A DNA stretch of 16,750 nt from an uncultured Acetatifactor sp. (GTDB lineage: Bacteria > Bacillota > Clostridia > Lachnospirales > Lachnospiraceae): NCBI GenBank assembly GCA_948896875.1, contig CAQUWW010000001.1:1-16750 (forward strand), in the 5' to 3' direction. Position 1 is the stretch's first letter; every line of letters begins with the position of its first letter. Shown here one piece after another: positions 7,584 through 14,189 of this stretch. The notes under the pieces are model-generated. The model was not told the DNA's origin, did no database searches, and saw nothing but the letters and a program-made list of their open reading frames with translations. A program made the translations under genes and the position numbers.

Positions 7584-7847
7584 ATGTTTTATGAACACAG
7601 AGGACCAGGGAAGCATATTCTGCCCCATGAGAGGAATGCACTTATGAATGTTAAATTGGAAGAGGCTGATTGGACACGTAGCTTAGTCATCACTTTCACC
7701 TTCGAGATTGAAGGAAAAGCTGAGTACCTTATCCAGGAAAGAAACAGGACTGATCTCAATGTCATCGTCATCATAGTATGTTTCAAGCTTTTTAATACTT
7801 TCCAGAATAAGCCAATCAAATGGATTTGCATAATAAAGCTTCCCTAA
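7584..7847 (+). CDS. Doubtful small ORF with strong ribosome binding site, antisense to the next gene's 3' end
   Basis: An 87-codon frame starting MFYEHRGPGKHILPHE follows a textbook AAAGGAGG box (spacing 7-8). From 7683 onward it runs antisense to the end of the 598-residue protein gene, and its composition turns hydrophobic there. The first 33 codons may therefore be the surviving 5' end of a gene cut off when the minus-strand gene arrived, with the rest a chance extension. I recognise no family. The stretch 7479-7583 before it holds no other gene. Confidence 0.3.
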   Translation: MFYEHRGPGKHILPHERNALMNVKLEEADWTRSLVITFTFEIEGKAEYLIQERNRTDLNVIVIIVCFKLFNTFQNKPIKWICIIKLP

Positions 7848-9479
7848 TTGGCAGTTTCCGAGTATTTTATTCATCGTTTTATAGAAATTTTCAAATCCAA
7901 ATTCCATTTCTTCGTCTGTGGTATTTGGATTTGATATTTCTTGAACCAGGTTTCGTGCATAGTTCATGTAAAAGAGCAGAATTATAGCTTTTCTTATGGA
8001 AATATCATGAACTGATTTTTCCGGATGTTTTTCAAATTGAGTAAAGAAATTTCGGTGTGGAAATGAACTGAGTACGGTATCTCTTAATGCGGATTGTTTA
8101 TAGGATCTTTGTCGTTTATCAATTTTTCGTATTCTTCTTTTAATACAACCGTCGATATCAATATATTCCTGAACATATTCACTTCCATCTTCATTATCAA
8201 TAGCTACGCTGGGCAGCCATATGCAGAGCATTTTGTAGGCGGTAACTGTGTCTGTTAAAAAATCTGATAAAGTTTTCTGCTCATTATCATTATTGTAATA
8301 TGTAGACATATTATTAATAATATAATCTATAACATCAAGAGAATTATTGACAGTCCTAAAGTCTTCTTCCCGCCATCCTTTTTCGTTTATTCTTTCAATA
8401 TGGATGTCAAGCATATCATTAGCCCTTTTTAATAATTCGGACGAGCTTGAATATTTTCGGATTTTGTTGATAAAATTATATGTCACCTGAACAGAACTCA
8501 TTGGAATAGTGATATCATGGTCCTTCTGGAATTTGTGTATATGTTCTTGTATTTTTCTTTTGTCAAAACCAAGTCCGGTATTGCTATCATCTTTTTCGTT
8601 GGTCAGGATTGTCTTAAGAGCCAACAGATAAATGGGATTTTTAATTTTATAATACTGGTTCAAGGTTGTCTTGCTATAAGAGATAAAATTAACCATATTC
8701 GGAAGCAAAAAAGTGTTGAAAAAATTGTCATCGGTTTCCCAATTGGAATTTCCAAGTATTTGATTCGTAAGAAGCAAGGTGGTATTTTCTGTATGTATTA
8801 TGCGTTTCTCTTCAGGAATATGAAAAGCAGCAAGTTCTTTGTTGTACTTGTGAATCAATTCCCTGGCAACAGAAAAAGGACGATGGTTTAATAAACAATA
8901 GATATACACGGCATCTTCATGATTTCTTATATTGAAGACTGCATGTCCGGATTTGTTCAAGAAATCACGTGAAGCAGAGTAATCTAAGCCCAAAGCAAAG
9001 CAGATAGCTATAGCATCCTTACGACTTCTGATGGATTCTGAGGCTCCGCTTTTAGAATCATCATCAGTCTGGGATTCAGAAAACCAACGGCTGATTGTCG
9101 GACGATTCCATTTGTACTTGCGTTTTTGGTGTATGCATTCATCTTCTTGCTTGGATAGCAATGTAAAAAGAGAATTGATAAATTCATCTGATGAATCGGA
9201 ACTGCTCAAAATAGAGATACCTTTTTTCCCTTCTTTCAGGTCACTGAGAAACTCGTTTATTGTAGCGTACTCCTCGAGCGATTTTTTGACTTCTGTAGGG
9301 ATACCGGCCATAATCATGGTTTCTTTCAGAAGATCTGCAACACGTTTGAAATTATCTCCATCTTGTAAAAAGTCGAGAACCACCAAAGGGTCTAATTCAT
9401 CATTCATAACCAGAAGGTCTTCTTCTATAAAACTGTAAGCAAGCTGTGTAACTTTACCCATTTGATGTTCTGATTCCAT
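7683..9479 (-). CDS. Uncharacterised 598-residue protein with HTH-like elements, convergent to the kinase fusion
   Basis: Start chosen at ATG 9479 because GAGGTG lies 6 bases upstream; a GTG three codons earlier falls within that box. No signal peptide or membrane segment. Residues 124-135 (WNRPTISRWFSE) followed by 152-215 (DAIAICFALGLDY..., then FNIRNHEDAVYIYCLLN) look like an HTH/XRE-type unit with the 'R-x-x-x-x-x-LAFALGL' helix seen in a family of Firmicute proteins often found beside kinases. A second, weaker copy of the same pattern is near the C terminus (ILGNCQLGKLYYANPFDWLILE, about 539-560). The middle is helical and Asn/Tyr/Asp-rich. Codon use is AT-rich like the kinase fusion. 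The two genes meet tail to tail with the terminator and 204 bases between. It may be the substrate, partner or regulator of the kinase; that is inference. Confidence 0.7.
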   Translation of the reverse strand: MESEHQMGKVTQLAYSFIEEDLLVMNDELDPLVVLDFLQDGDNFKRVADLLKETMIMAGIPTEVKKSLEEYATINEFLSDLKEGKKGISILSSSDSSDEFINSLFTLLSKQEDECIHQKRKYKWNRPTISRWFSESQTDDDSKSGASESIRSRKDAIAICFALGLDYSASRDFLNKSGHAVFNIRNHEDAVYIYCLLNHRPFSVARELIHKYNKELAAFHIPEEKRIIHTENTTLLLTNQILGNSNWETDDNFFNTFLLPNMVNFISYSKTTLNQYYKIKNPIYLLALKTILTNEKDDSNTGLGFDKRKIQEHIHKFQKDHDITIPMSSVQVTYNFINKIRKYSSSSELLKRANDMLDIHIERINEKGWREEDFRTVNNSLDVIDYIINNMSTYYNNDNEQKTLSDFLTDTVTAYKMLCIWLPSVAIDNEDGSEYVQEYIDIDGCIKRRIRKIDKRQRSYKQSALRDTVLSSFPHRNFFTQFEKHPEKSVHDISIRKAIILLFYMNYARNLVQEISNPNTTDEEMEFGFENFYKTMNKILGNCQLGKLYYANPFDWLILESIKKLETYYDDDDIEISPVSFLDKVLSFSFNLEGESDD

Positions 9480-9748
9480 ACAAATCACCTCTCAAATCAT
9501 ACTTAATGGTGGAAAACTTATGTTGAAAAGACAGAGATATTCCGATTGAGCATAAAAATGTCGGATTTCCGGTCTGGGGGACGGGCAGGATGACGGTAGA
9601 GATCAGCTTCAAGAAACAGAAGCCGGAAAAGGCAGTCCTGACAAGGACAATGCCCCGGGAACGGGAATTTACATGCGCTATGCAGAGACTCGGAAAGGGA
9701 TAAGTCTTGCAGAAGTGGAACAGGTTATATACGCATCTACCAGGTGGA
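9480..9748. other. Gap with relic-like coding sequence at the right edge of the AT-rich island
   Basis: No intact gene. The plus strand has an open frame from about 9521 to 9703 (containing VGFPVWGTGRMTVEISFKKQ) and a second, shifted frame ending at about 9760 (containing GISLAEVEQVIYAST). Both have protein-like composition, higher GC than the neighbouring island, and no start with a ribosome binding site. This reads like the frameshifted remnant of a gene. I do not recognise the family. No clear terminator for the metalloregulator gene is visible here. Confidence 0.35.
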
Positions 9749-10147
9749 TTAATCATTAAGATTCCCTAAAATGGATAGAATGCATTTTTTCATTGCCTCA
9801 TAGCTTTCCGGAGTGATATCATGTTCCATTTTACAGGCGTCTCTCGCTGCAATCATGGGGTCAACACCCAAATGGACCAGCCAGTCCGTCAGCAGGGTGT
9901 GGCGTTCGTACACACTTTCCGCGATTTTGCGGCCTTCATCTGTCAGAAGGAGATACCCCTCTTCTGAGACAGTGATGTATTTGCGGTTTTTCAGGTTTTT
10001 CATCGCAACACTTACACTGGGCTTTGAATAATTCAGCTCTGTAGCCACGTCGATGGAACGTACCACAGAAAGGCGTTTGCTCAGGATGAGAATTGTTTCA
10101 AGGTAATCTTCCAGAGATTCTTCGGCTTTGTGCTGGATATAGCTCAT
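9749..10147 (-). CDS. DtxR/MntR-family metal-dependent repressor
   Basis: Regulator of 132 residues, the short two-domain form without an SH3-like C-terminal domain. The winged HTH is at about 8-72 (SLEDYLETILIL, then IDVATELNYSKPSVSVAMKNL recognition helix and a GYLLLTDEG wing). The dimerisation and metal domain follows, with candidate ligands His 83 and the cluster ARDACKMEHD (Cys 105, Glu 108, His 109), matching the Cys/Met-x-x-Glu-His site of DtxR-family proteins. Start at 10147 is set by GGAAAGGAG with 6-base spacing; an upstream in-frame ATG at 10180 lacks such a site. It is divergent from the feo operon, whose promoter region carries repeated palindromes, so Fe(II)-dependent repression of feo is the likely job. 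Mn(II) control cannot be excluded from sequence. Confidence 0.93.
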   Translation of the reverse strand: MSYIQHKAEESLEDYLETILILSKRLSVVRSIDVATELNYSKPSVSVAMKNLKNRKYITVSEEGYLLLTDEGRKIAESVYERHTLLTDWLVHLGVDPMIAARDACKMEHDITPESYEAMKKCILSILGNLND

Positions 10148-10186
10148 GGGATACTCCTTTCCGGGATGAAAATTATCCATAAAATT

Positions 10187-10215
10187 ATTCTAACACTTTA
10201 GAGAAAAGGTTGCAA
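10187..10215 (-). promoter_or_regulatory. Promoter of the DtxR-family gene
   Basis: On the minus strand TTGCAA (10215-10210), a 17-base spacer and TAGAAT (10192-10187) precede the gene by about 40 bases. A small palindrome TCTAA-N4-TTAGA (10189-10202) overlaps the -10 box and may serve autoregulation; its half-sites face the opposite way to the feo boxes. Confidence 0.65.
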
Positions 10216-10277
10216 GCATTTAGAATTCCTTTTCGTGTTACAGTAAAAGTATATGTGCAATTTAAACAAAATATAGA

Positions 10278-10293
10278 GTTAGCAATGGCTAAT
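10278..10293. promoter_or_regulatory. Metalloregulator box 1 (GTTAGC-AATG-GCTAAT)
   Basis: A 16-base near-palindrome in the regulator/feo divergent region, about 46 bases upstream of the feo -35 box. It is one of four sites sharing GTTAGC-N4-RCTAAY. Confidence 0.75.
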
Positions 10294-10338
10294 AAATTGG
10301 GTAGTGTGATGAAACTGTGTTCAATAGTAAAAATTGCA

Positions 10339-10367
10339 TTGACAACGGCTGCTTATCAGCATATTAT
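10339..10367 (+). promoter_or_regulatory. feo operon promoter
   Basis: TTGACA (10339-10344), a 17-base spacer and TATTAT (10362-10367) form a strong core promoter; an alternative TATAAT (10365-10370) would need a 20-base spacer. Transcription would begin at about 10374-10378, inside box 2, so a bound repressor would block initiation. The leader to the first feoA is about 120 bases and carries box 3. Confidence 0.75.
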
Positions 10368-10375
10368 AATATGTA

Positions 10376-10391
10376 GTTAGCGATAGCTAAC
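10376..10391. promoter_or_regulatory. Metalloregulator box 2, perfect palindrome (GTTAGC-GATA-GCTAAC)
   Basis: The only fully symmetric copy, placed over the predicted transcription start of the feo operon, the classic repressor position. Confidence 0.85.
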
Positions 10392-10448
10392 CAACGATCA
10401 TGACAATAGAATCCTTGTAGAAGATGGATTTTTTGTTCAGGCCATAGG

Positions 10449-10464
10449 GTTAGCTAAGACTAAT
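10449..10464. promoter_or_regulatory. Metalloregulator box 3 (GTTAGC-TAAG-ACTAAT)
   Basis: Third copy, about 30 bases before the first feoA start, within the transcribed leader. It could act as a roadblock or control a second, unidentified promoter. Confidence 0.7.
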
Positions 10465-10495
10465 ACATAATACAAATTCAAAAGAAGGTGAATGC

Positions 10496-10708
10496 ATGAT
10501 GCCGCTTACACTGGCAGGAATCGGAGAGGAAAATATTATCAGGAAAATAGGGGGAAGGCAGGAGGTCAGAGCCCATCTGGAGAACCTGGGCTTTGTTGTG
10601 GGGGGAGCCGTCACGGTGGTCAGCGCCATCGGAGGCAATGTCATTGTGAACGTGAAGGATTCCCGCATTGCCGTCAGCAGAGAGATGGCGCAGAAGATTA
10701 TGGTCTGA
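10496..10708 (+). CDS. feoA: FeoA-domain protein (first copy)
   Basis: Small cytoplasmic SH3-like protein, 70 residues, within the usual 70-85 range for FeoA. Readable features: an N-terminal PLTLAGIGEE segment, then VRAHLENLGFVVGGAVTVV, the FeoA 'L-x-x-L-G-(F/L)-x-x-G' turn, then strands GGNVIVNVKDSRIAVSREMA. GAAGGTG lies 5 bases before ATG 10496 and 8 before the adjacent ATG 10499, either of which could be used. FeoA proteins support FeoB-mediated Fe(II) import, probably by contacting the FeoB G domain or membrane part. It is the first gene of the feo operon, followed by a second feoA after about 100 bases. Confidence 0.9.
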   Translation: MMPLTLAGIGEENIIRKIGGRQEVRAHLENLGFVVGGAVTVVSAIGGNVIVNVKDSRIAVSREMAQKIMV

Positions 10709-10812
10709 GTCGGATGGGGCAGAGGCAATAGCTTCAGCCGCCACAGGTTATATCCATTTTGCGAAAGCGTATTTATGTCAGAAGGCAGAAATACAGGGAA
10801 AGAGAAAGGAGT

Positions 10813-11046
10813 ATGGCGATCAAAATGAAAACATTGAAAGAGTCAAGGGTCGGCGATACCGTCCGTGTTGTGAAGCTTCATGGTGAAGGGGCAGTCAAAC
10901 GCCGGATCATGGACATGGGACTGACAAAGGGAGTGGATGTACGGATTCGCAAGGTGGCCCCTTTAGGAGACCCTATTGAAGTGACTGTCCGCGGATACGA
11001 GCTTTCCATCAGAAAAGCAGATGCGGAAATGATTGAGGTGGAATAG
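10813..11046 (+). CDS. feoA: FeoA-domain protein (second copy)
   Basis: Second FeoA-like protein, about 77 residues, closer to the family core than the first: ESRVGDTVRVVKLHGEG, then KRRIMDMGLTKGVDVRIRKVAPLGDPIEVTVRGYELSIR-type strands ending with ADAEMIEV. The PLGDP(I/V)-x-(V/I)-x-x-x-G-Y/F-x-L-x-(I/L)-R motif is the FeoA hallmark. The start is not settled: AAAGGAG sits almost against ATG 10813, while ATG 10825 is 13 bases from it. The first copy lacks the PLGDP block, so the two are likely specialised rather than redundant. It lies directly before feoB, with box 4 between them. Confidence 0.93.
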   Translation: MAIKMKTLKESRVGDTVRVVKLHGEGAVKRRIMDMGLTKGVDVRIRKVAPLGDPIEVTVRGYELSIRKADAEMIEVE

Positions 11047-11085
11047 AATTCTTGCAGAGCATGAGTTCTTTTTTTCAGGACAATA

Positions 11086-11101
11086 GTTAGCCAAAACTAA
11101 T
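11086..11101. promoter_or_regulatory. Metalloregulator box 4 (GTTAGC-CAAA-ACTAAT) just before feoB
   Basis: Fourth copy, inside the operon, ending 18 bases before the feoB ATG and touching its ribosome binding site region (AAGGAGAGG). It suggests separate control of feoB, by an internal promoter or a transcriptional roadblock. Confidence 0.7.
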
Positions 11102-11119
11102 ATGAAGGAGAGGAAAACT

Positions 11120-13522
11120 ATGAATATGCGAATTGCCCTTGCGGGTAACCCGAATTGCGGAAAGACAACGCTGTTCAACGGCCTGACAGGCTCCAATCAG
11201 TTTGTGGGGAATTGGCCCGGCGTTACTGTGGAAAAGAAGGAAGGAAAGCTGAAAAAGCATGAGGGGGTGACAATCACGGACCTTCCCGGCATTTATTCTC
11301 TTTCTCCTTATACGTTGGAGGAAGTGGTGGCGAGGAACTATCTGATCAGTGAGCGGCCTGATGCAATTCTGAATATTATCGATGGCACGAATCTGGAGAG
11401 AAACCTGTACCTGACCACCCAGCTCACAGAACTTGGTATCCCGGTTGTCGTTGCCATTAACATGATGGATGTTGTGGAGAAAAACGGCGACAAGATCAAC
11501 ACTGCTGAGCTGTCAAGAGCGTTGGGCTGTAAGGTGGTAGAAATATCAGCGTTGAAAGGAAAGGGAATCATGGAGGCGGCCGAGTCGGCGGTGGACGCGG
11601 CGAAGAACGGGAAGACGGTTCCCATGCACACCTTTTCCGGAACGGTGGAACACGCGCTTGCCCATATTGAAGAAGCGGCGGTACACAGTATGCCGGAGGA
11701 ACAGCAGAGATGGTATGCCATCAAGCTGTTCGAGCGGGACGACAAGGTGATGGAACAGATGAAGCTTGGAGAGTCCGTTCTCTCCCATATTGAAGCGGAC
11801 ATCAAGGCGGCGGAGAAGGAAATGGACGACGATGCGGAACCCATCATCACCAACGAGCGATATATTTATATCGGAAGTATTATCAAAGGGTGCTTGAAGA
11901 AAAAATCCGCAGGGAAGTTGACAAATTCCGATAAAATCGATAGGATTGTCACAAACAGATTTCTGGGCCTGCCCATTTTTGCGGCAATCATGTTCCTTGT
12001 ATATTATATATCCATGGTGACGGTGGGAACCGCGGCCACTGATTGGGCGAATGACGGGCTGTTTGGCGACGGATTTCATCTCCTTGGCATCGGCTCTTCT
12101 GCATATGAGGAAGCCGCCGGAGAATATGGGGATGCGGCTTTGATAGTGGACGGCTATAATGCTTATGTGGAGGAAAATGGTGCCGTGCCCACAGAAGATT
12201 TCCTTTACGAAATAGCGGATGACGAGACGTTGGAAGTGACGTTGGAAACGGCATCTCCAGCAGATTACGAGGCTGCGCTTGCAGTTATGGGGAGATACGG
12301 AGAGGAACCTGATCCGGCGGCTTACGGTGTATGGGTCCCCGGCATACCGGTGCTTGTAGGAAATGCACTTGAGGCAGCAGGTGCTGCAGACTGGCTTGCG
12401 GGATTAATCAATGATGGTATTGTAGCCGGTGTGGGGGCGGTATTGGGATTTGTGCCACAGATGCTTGTTCTGTTCCTGCTTCTTGCCTTTCTGGAAGCAT
12501 GTGGCTATATGGCCCGGATTGCCTTTGTGCTTGACCGAATCTTCCGCAAGTTCGGTTTGTCCGGCAAGTCTTTTATCCCTATGCTTATAGGTACCGGCTG
12601 TGGTATCCCTGGCATCATGGCCTCCAGGACCATTGAGAACGAGCGTGACCGTCGAATGACCATCATGACTACTACTTTTATTCCCTGCGGCGCAAAGGTT
12701 CCGTTTATTTCCATGGTTGCAGGAGCGATTTTCGGAGGCTCCGCCTGGGTGGCAACCAGCGCATACTTTGTGGGTATGGCGGCGATTATAGGTTCCGGCA
12801 TCATGTTAAAAAAGACGCGGATGTTCTCCGGCGATCCGGCTCCCTTTGTCATGGAGCTTCCGGCTTACCATATGCCAACCGCGGGTAATGTTCTGCGCTC
12901 TATGTGGGAACGGGGATGGTCCTTCATTAAGAAGGCGGGAACGATTATTCTACTTTCCACCATTGTCATCTGGTTTACCACTTACTTTGGATTTACTTCG
13001 GAAGGATTCCGGATGCTTGGCGAGGAGGAGATGGATCAGTCCCTTCTGGCGGCTGTAGGAGGAGCTATCGCGTGGATCTTCACACCGCTGGGGTGGGGAA
13101 ACTGGCAGGCATCAGTGGCTTCCATTACCGGCCTGGTGGCAAAGGAGAATATTGTGGGTACCATGGGCATCCTGTATCCCGGCGGATGGCCTGAGATCGG
13201 GGCGAATTTCAGTATGGTGGCAGGGTATTCCTTCCTTGTGTTCAATCTTCTGTGTGCGCCCTGCTTTGCGGCAATCGGCGCCATCAAGCGGGAGATGAAC
13301 AGTGCGAAGTGGACCTGGTTCGCCATCGGGTATCAGTGCGGGCTGGCTTATGCGGTGGCTCTGATGGTATACCAGTTCGGGTCAGCGTTTACAGGAAATC
13401 TGAATGTCATCGGTCTGTTTGCGGCCATTGTCGTTCTGATCGGTATGATTTATATGTTGTTCCGGCCGTATCAGGAGGCGACAAAGCTGACCAGGAATGT
13501 GAAGGTGAAGATGGCCAGATAG
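11120..13522 (+). CDS. feoB: Ferrous iron transporter B (FeoB)
   Basis: Inner-membrane Fe(II) importer with an N-terminal GTPase, 800 residues. Start at 11120 is set by GGAGAGG with about 6-base spacing; the ATG at 11102 lies upstream of that box. G motifs: GNPNCGKTT (9-17), DLPG (54-57), NMMD (114-117), SALKG (143-147); the switch I segment is NWPGVTVEKKEG. A helical GDP-dissociation-inhibitor-like region (about 165-245) follows. The membrane part begins near 281 and includes the conserved FLEACGYMAR and GTGCGIPG Gate segments and the second Gate with LLCAPCFAAIGAI. An unusual acidic stretch of about 85 residues (about 323-408) lies between the first membrane helix and the first Gate; typical FeoB has a short loop there. 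Coregulated with feoA genes and the Cys-rich protein. Confidence 0.97.
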   Translation: MNMRIALAGNPNCGKTTLFNGLTGSNQFVGNWPGVTVEKKEGKLKKHEGVTITDLPGIYSLSPYTLEEVVARNYLISERPDAILNIIDGTNLERNLYLTTQLTELGIPVVVAINMMDVVEKNGDKINTAELSRALGCKVVEISALKGKGIMEAAESAVDAAKNGKTVPMHTFSGTVEHALAHIEEAAVHSMPEEQQRWYAIKLFERDDKVMEQMKLGESVLSHIEADIKAAEKEMDDDAEPIITNERYIYIGSIIKGCLKKKSAGKLTNSDKIDRIVTNRFLGLPIFAAIMFLVYYISMVTVGTAATDWANDGLFGDGFHLLGIGSSAYEEAAGEYGDAALIVDGYNAYVEENGAVPTEDFLYEIADDETLEVTLETASPADYEAALAVMGRYGEEPDPAAYGVWVPGIPVLVGNALEAAGAADWLAGLINDGIVAGVGAVLGFVPQMLVLFLLLAFLEACGYMARIAFVLDRIFRKFGLSGKSFIPMLIGTGCGIPGIMASRTIENERDRRMTIMTTTFIPCGAKVPFISMVAGAIFGGSAWVATSAYFVGMAAIIGSGIMLKKTRMFSGDPAPFVMELPAYHMPTAGNVLRSMWERGWSFIKKAGTIILLSTIVIWFTTYFGFTSEGFRMLGEEEMDQSLLAAVGGAIAWIFTPLGWGNWQASVASITGLVAKENIVGTMGILYPGGWPEIGANFSMVAGYSFLVFNLLCAPCFAAIGAIKREMNSAKWTWFAIGYQCGLAYAVALMVYQFGSAFTGNLNVIGLFAAIVVLIGMIYMLFRPYQEATKLTRNVKVKMAR

Positions 13523-13581
13523 GGCGCGTGCCGGCTGTGACGGGATATTTCAAATTGTAAGAAAACGATGAGAGAATTTAG

Positions 13582-13611
13582 ATCATAGAATCCTATCTTG
13601 GATTCTATGAT
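13582..13611. repeat. Perfect 12-bp inverted repeat between feoB and the Cys-rich gene
   Basis: ATCATAGAATCC (13582-13593) is mirrored exactly by GGATTCTATGAT (13600-13611) around the 6-base loop TATCTT. No T-run follows, so it is not a standard terminator. It could be an RNA stem that protects or limits the feo transcript, or an operator; it ends 17 bases before the next start codon. Confidence 0.8.
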
Positions 13612-13628
13612 AGAATGGGGGAACTCCA

Positions 13629-13808
13629 ATGTTTACATGGATGATGGAAAATATGGCGACAATCATTATCAGCACGGTTCTGATTCTTGCAGTGGCAGCT
13701 GTCATTGTCAATATGGTACGGAATAAGAGAAGGGGAAAGTCATCCTGTGGCTGCGGGTGCGCGGGCTGTGCCATGAATGGTGCCTGCCATCCGAAAAAGA
13801 AAGAATAG
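13629..13808 (+). CDS. FeoB-associated Cys-rich membrane protein
   Basis: Tiny protein of 59 residues: one membrane helix (about 10-30), a basic stop-transfer patch (RNKRRGK, 31-37), and a Cys cluster SCGCGCAGCAMNGAC with Cys at 40, 42, 44, 47 and 53. This is the layout of the family encoded directly after feoB in many Clostridia and other anaerobes. Its role is presumed to be Fe(II) handling on the cytoplasmic side of FeoB, but no activity is established. The ribosome binding site is a plain G-run (GGGGGA) about 7 bases before ATG 13629. Confidence 0.9.
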   Translation: MFTWMMENMATIIISTVLILAVAAVIVNMVRNKRRGKSSCGCGCAGCAMNGACHPKKKE

Positions 13809-13820
13809 CGGGATTTTTTT
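13789..13820 (+). terminator. Possible weak terminator of the feo operon
   Basis: ATCCG (13789-13793) can pair with CGGGAT (13809-13814) with one bulged G, followed by a run of seven Ts (13814-13820). The stem is short and its loop long, so efficiency would be poor; the T-run position is the main support. Confidence 0.3.
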
Positions 13821-13893
13821 GCCGGTCAGACTGAAGAAATTGTGCTATAGTTGCAGGGAATATAGATGGAATGGCAATTCTAAATAAAGTAGA

Positions 13894-13959
13894 ATGGGAG
13901 GAGGCCCTGGAGGCAGGTACGTGGAGCAGGAGGAGAGACTGGAACAAGAGGGCAGGTAG
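13894..13959 (+). other. Short open frame (21 codons), Gly/Glu-rich, doubtful
   Basis: ATG 13894 opens a 21-codon frame (MGGGPGGRYVEQEERLEQEG...) whose TAG stop lies inside the GTAGGAGAGG box of the next short frame, as if coupled. A TGTGCTATAGT sequence at about 13838-13848 may be an extended -10 box. It may be the start of a decayed gene; no family recognised. Confidence 0.25.
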
Positions 13960-13967
13960 GAGAGGTT

Positions 13968-14136
13968 ATGGAACTGGAAAACGTGGCAAGGGCAATTGGA
14001 GCCGGACTTTCTGACAAAAGTGTCTATAACCGCTTGCAGTCTTTGATTTGGTCTAATATGAGCCAGAAGATGCTTCAAGGAGCGCTATGAAATCAGTGCG
14101 GTGGAGTACCGCAAGAGGGAGAGGGCTCTGAGGTAG
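13968..14136 (+). pseudogene. Frameshifted gene remnant, possibly the C-terminal end of an AraC-type regulator
   Basis: A 40-codon frame from ATG 13968 (MELENVARAIGAGLSDKS..., stop 14088-14090) has a good AGGAGAGG ribosome binding site. In another frame, about 14065-14136 encodes RCFKERYEISAVEYRKRE, which closely resembles the last helix of AraC-family HTH domains ('F-K-x-x-x-G-(I/M)-S-P-x-E-Y-R'). The simplest reading is one gene broken by a frameshift and missing most of its 5' part. Alternatively the first frame is a real small protein. The region lies directly upstream of the pectin operon, where AraC regulators are common. Confidence 0.35.
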
Positions 14137-14155
14137 AAGGAAGATGTGAGTAAAT

Positions 14156-14184
14156 TTTGATGGAAAAGCAGTCGGCACTATGAT
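14156..14184 (+). promoter_or_regulatory. Promoter of the oligogalacturonate lyase operon
   Basis: TTTGAT/TTGATG (14156-14162) with a 16-17-base spacer to TATGAT (14179-14184), about 52 bases before the lyase start. Confidence 0.6.
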
Positions 14185-14189
14185 AGAAT

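Noticed and set aside
11338..12079. Long minus-strand frames within feoB
   Set aside because: They lie antisense to the FeoB GTPase and linker coding sequence, whose G motifs are unmistakable; composition is Ser/Pro-rich shadow type.
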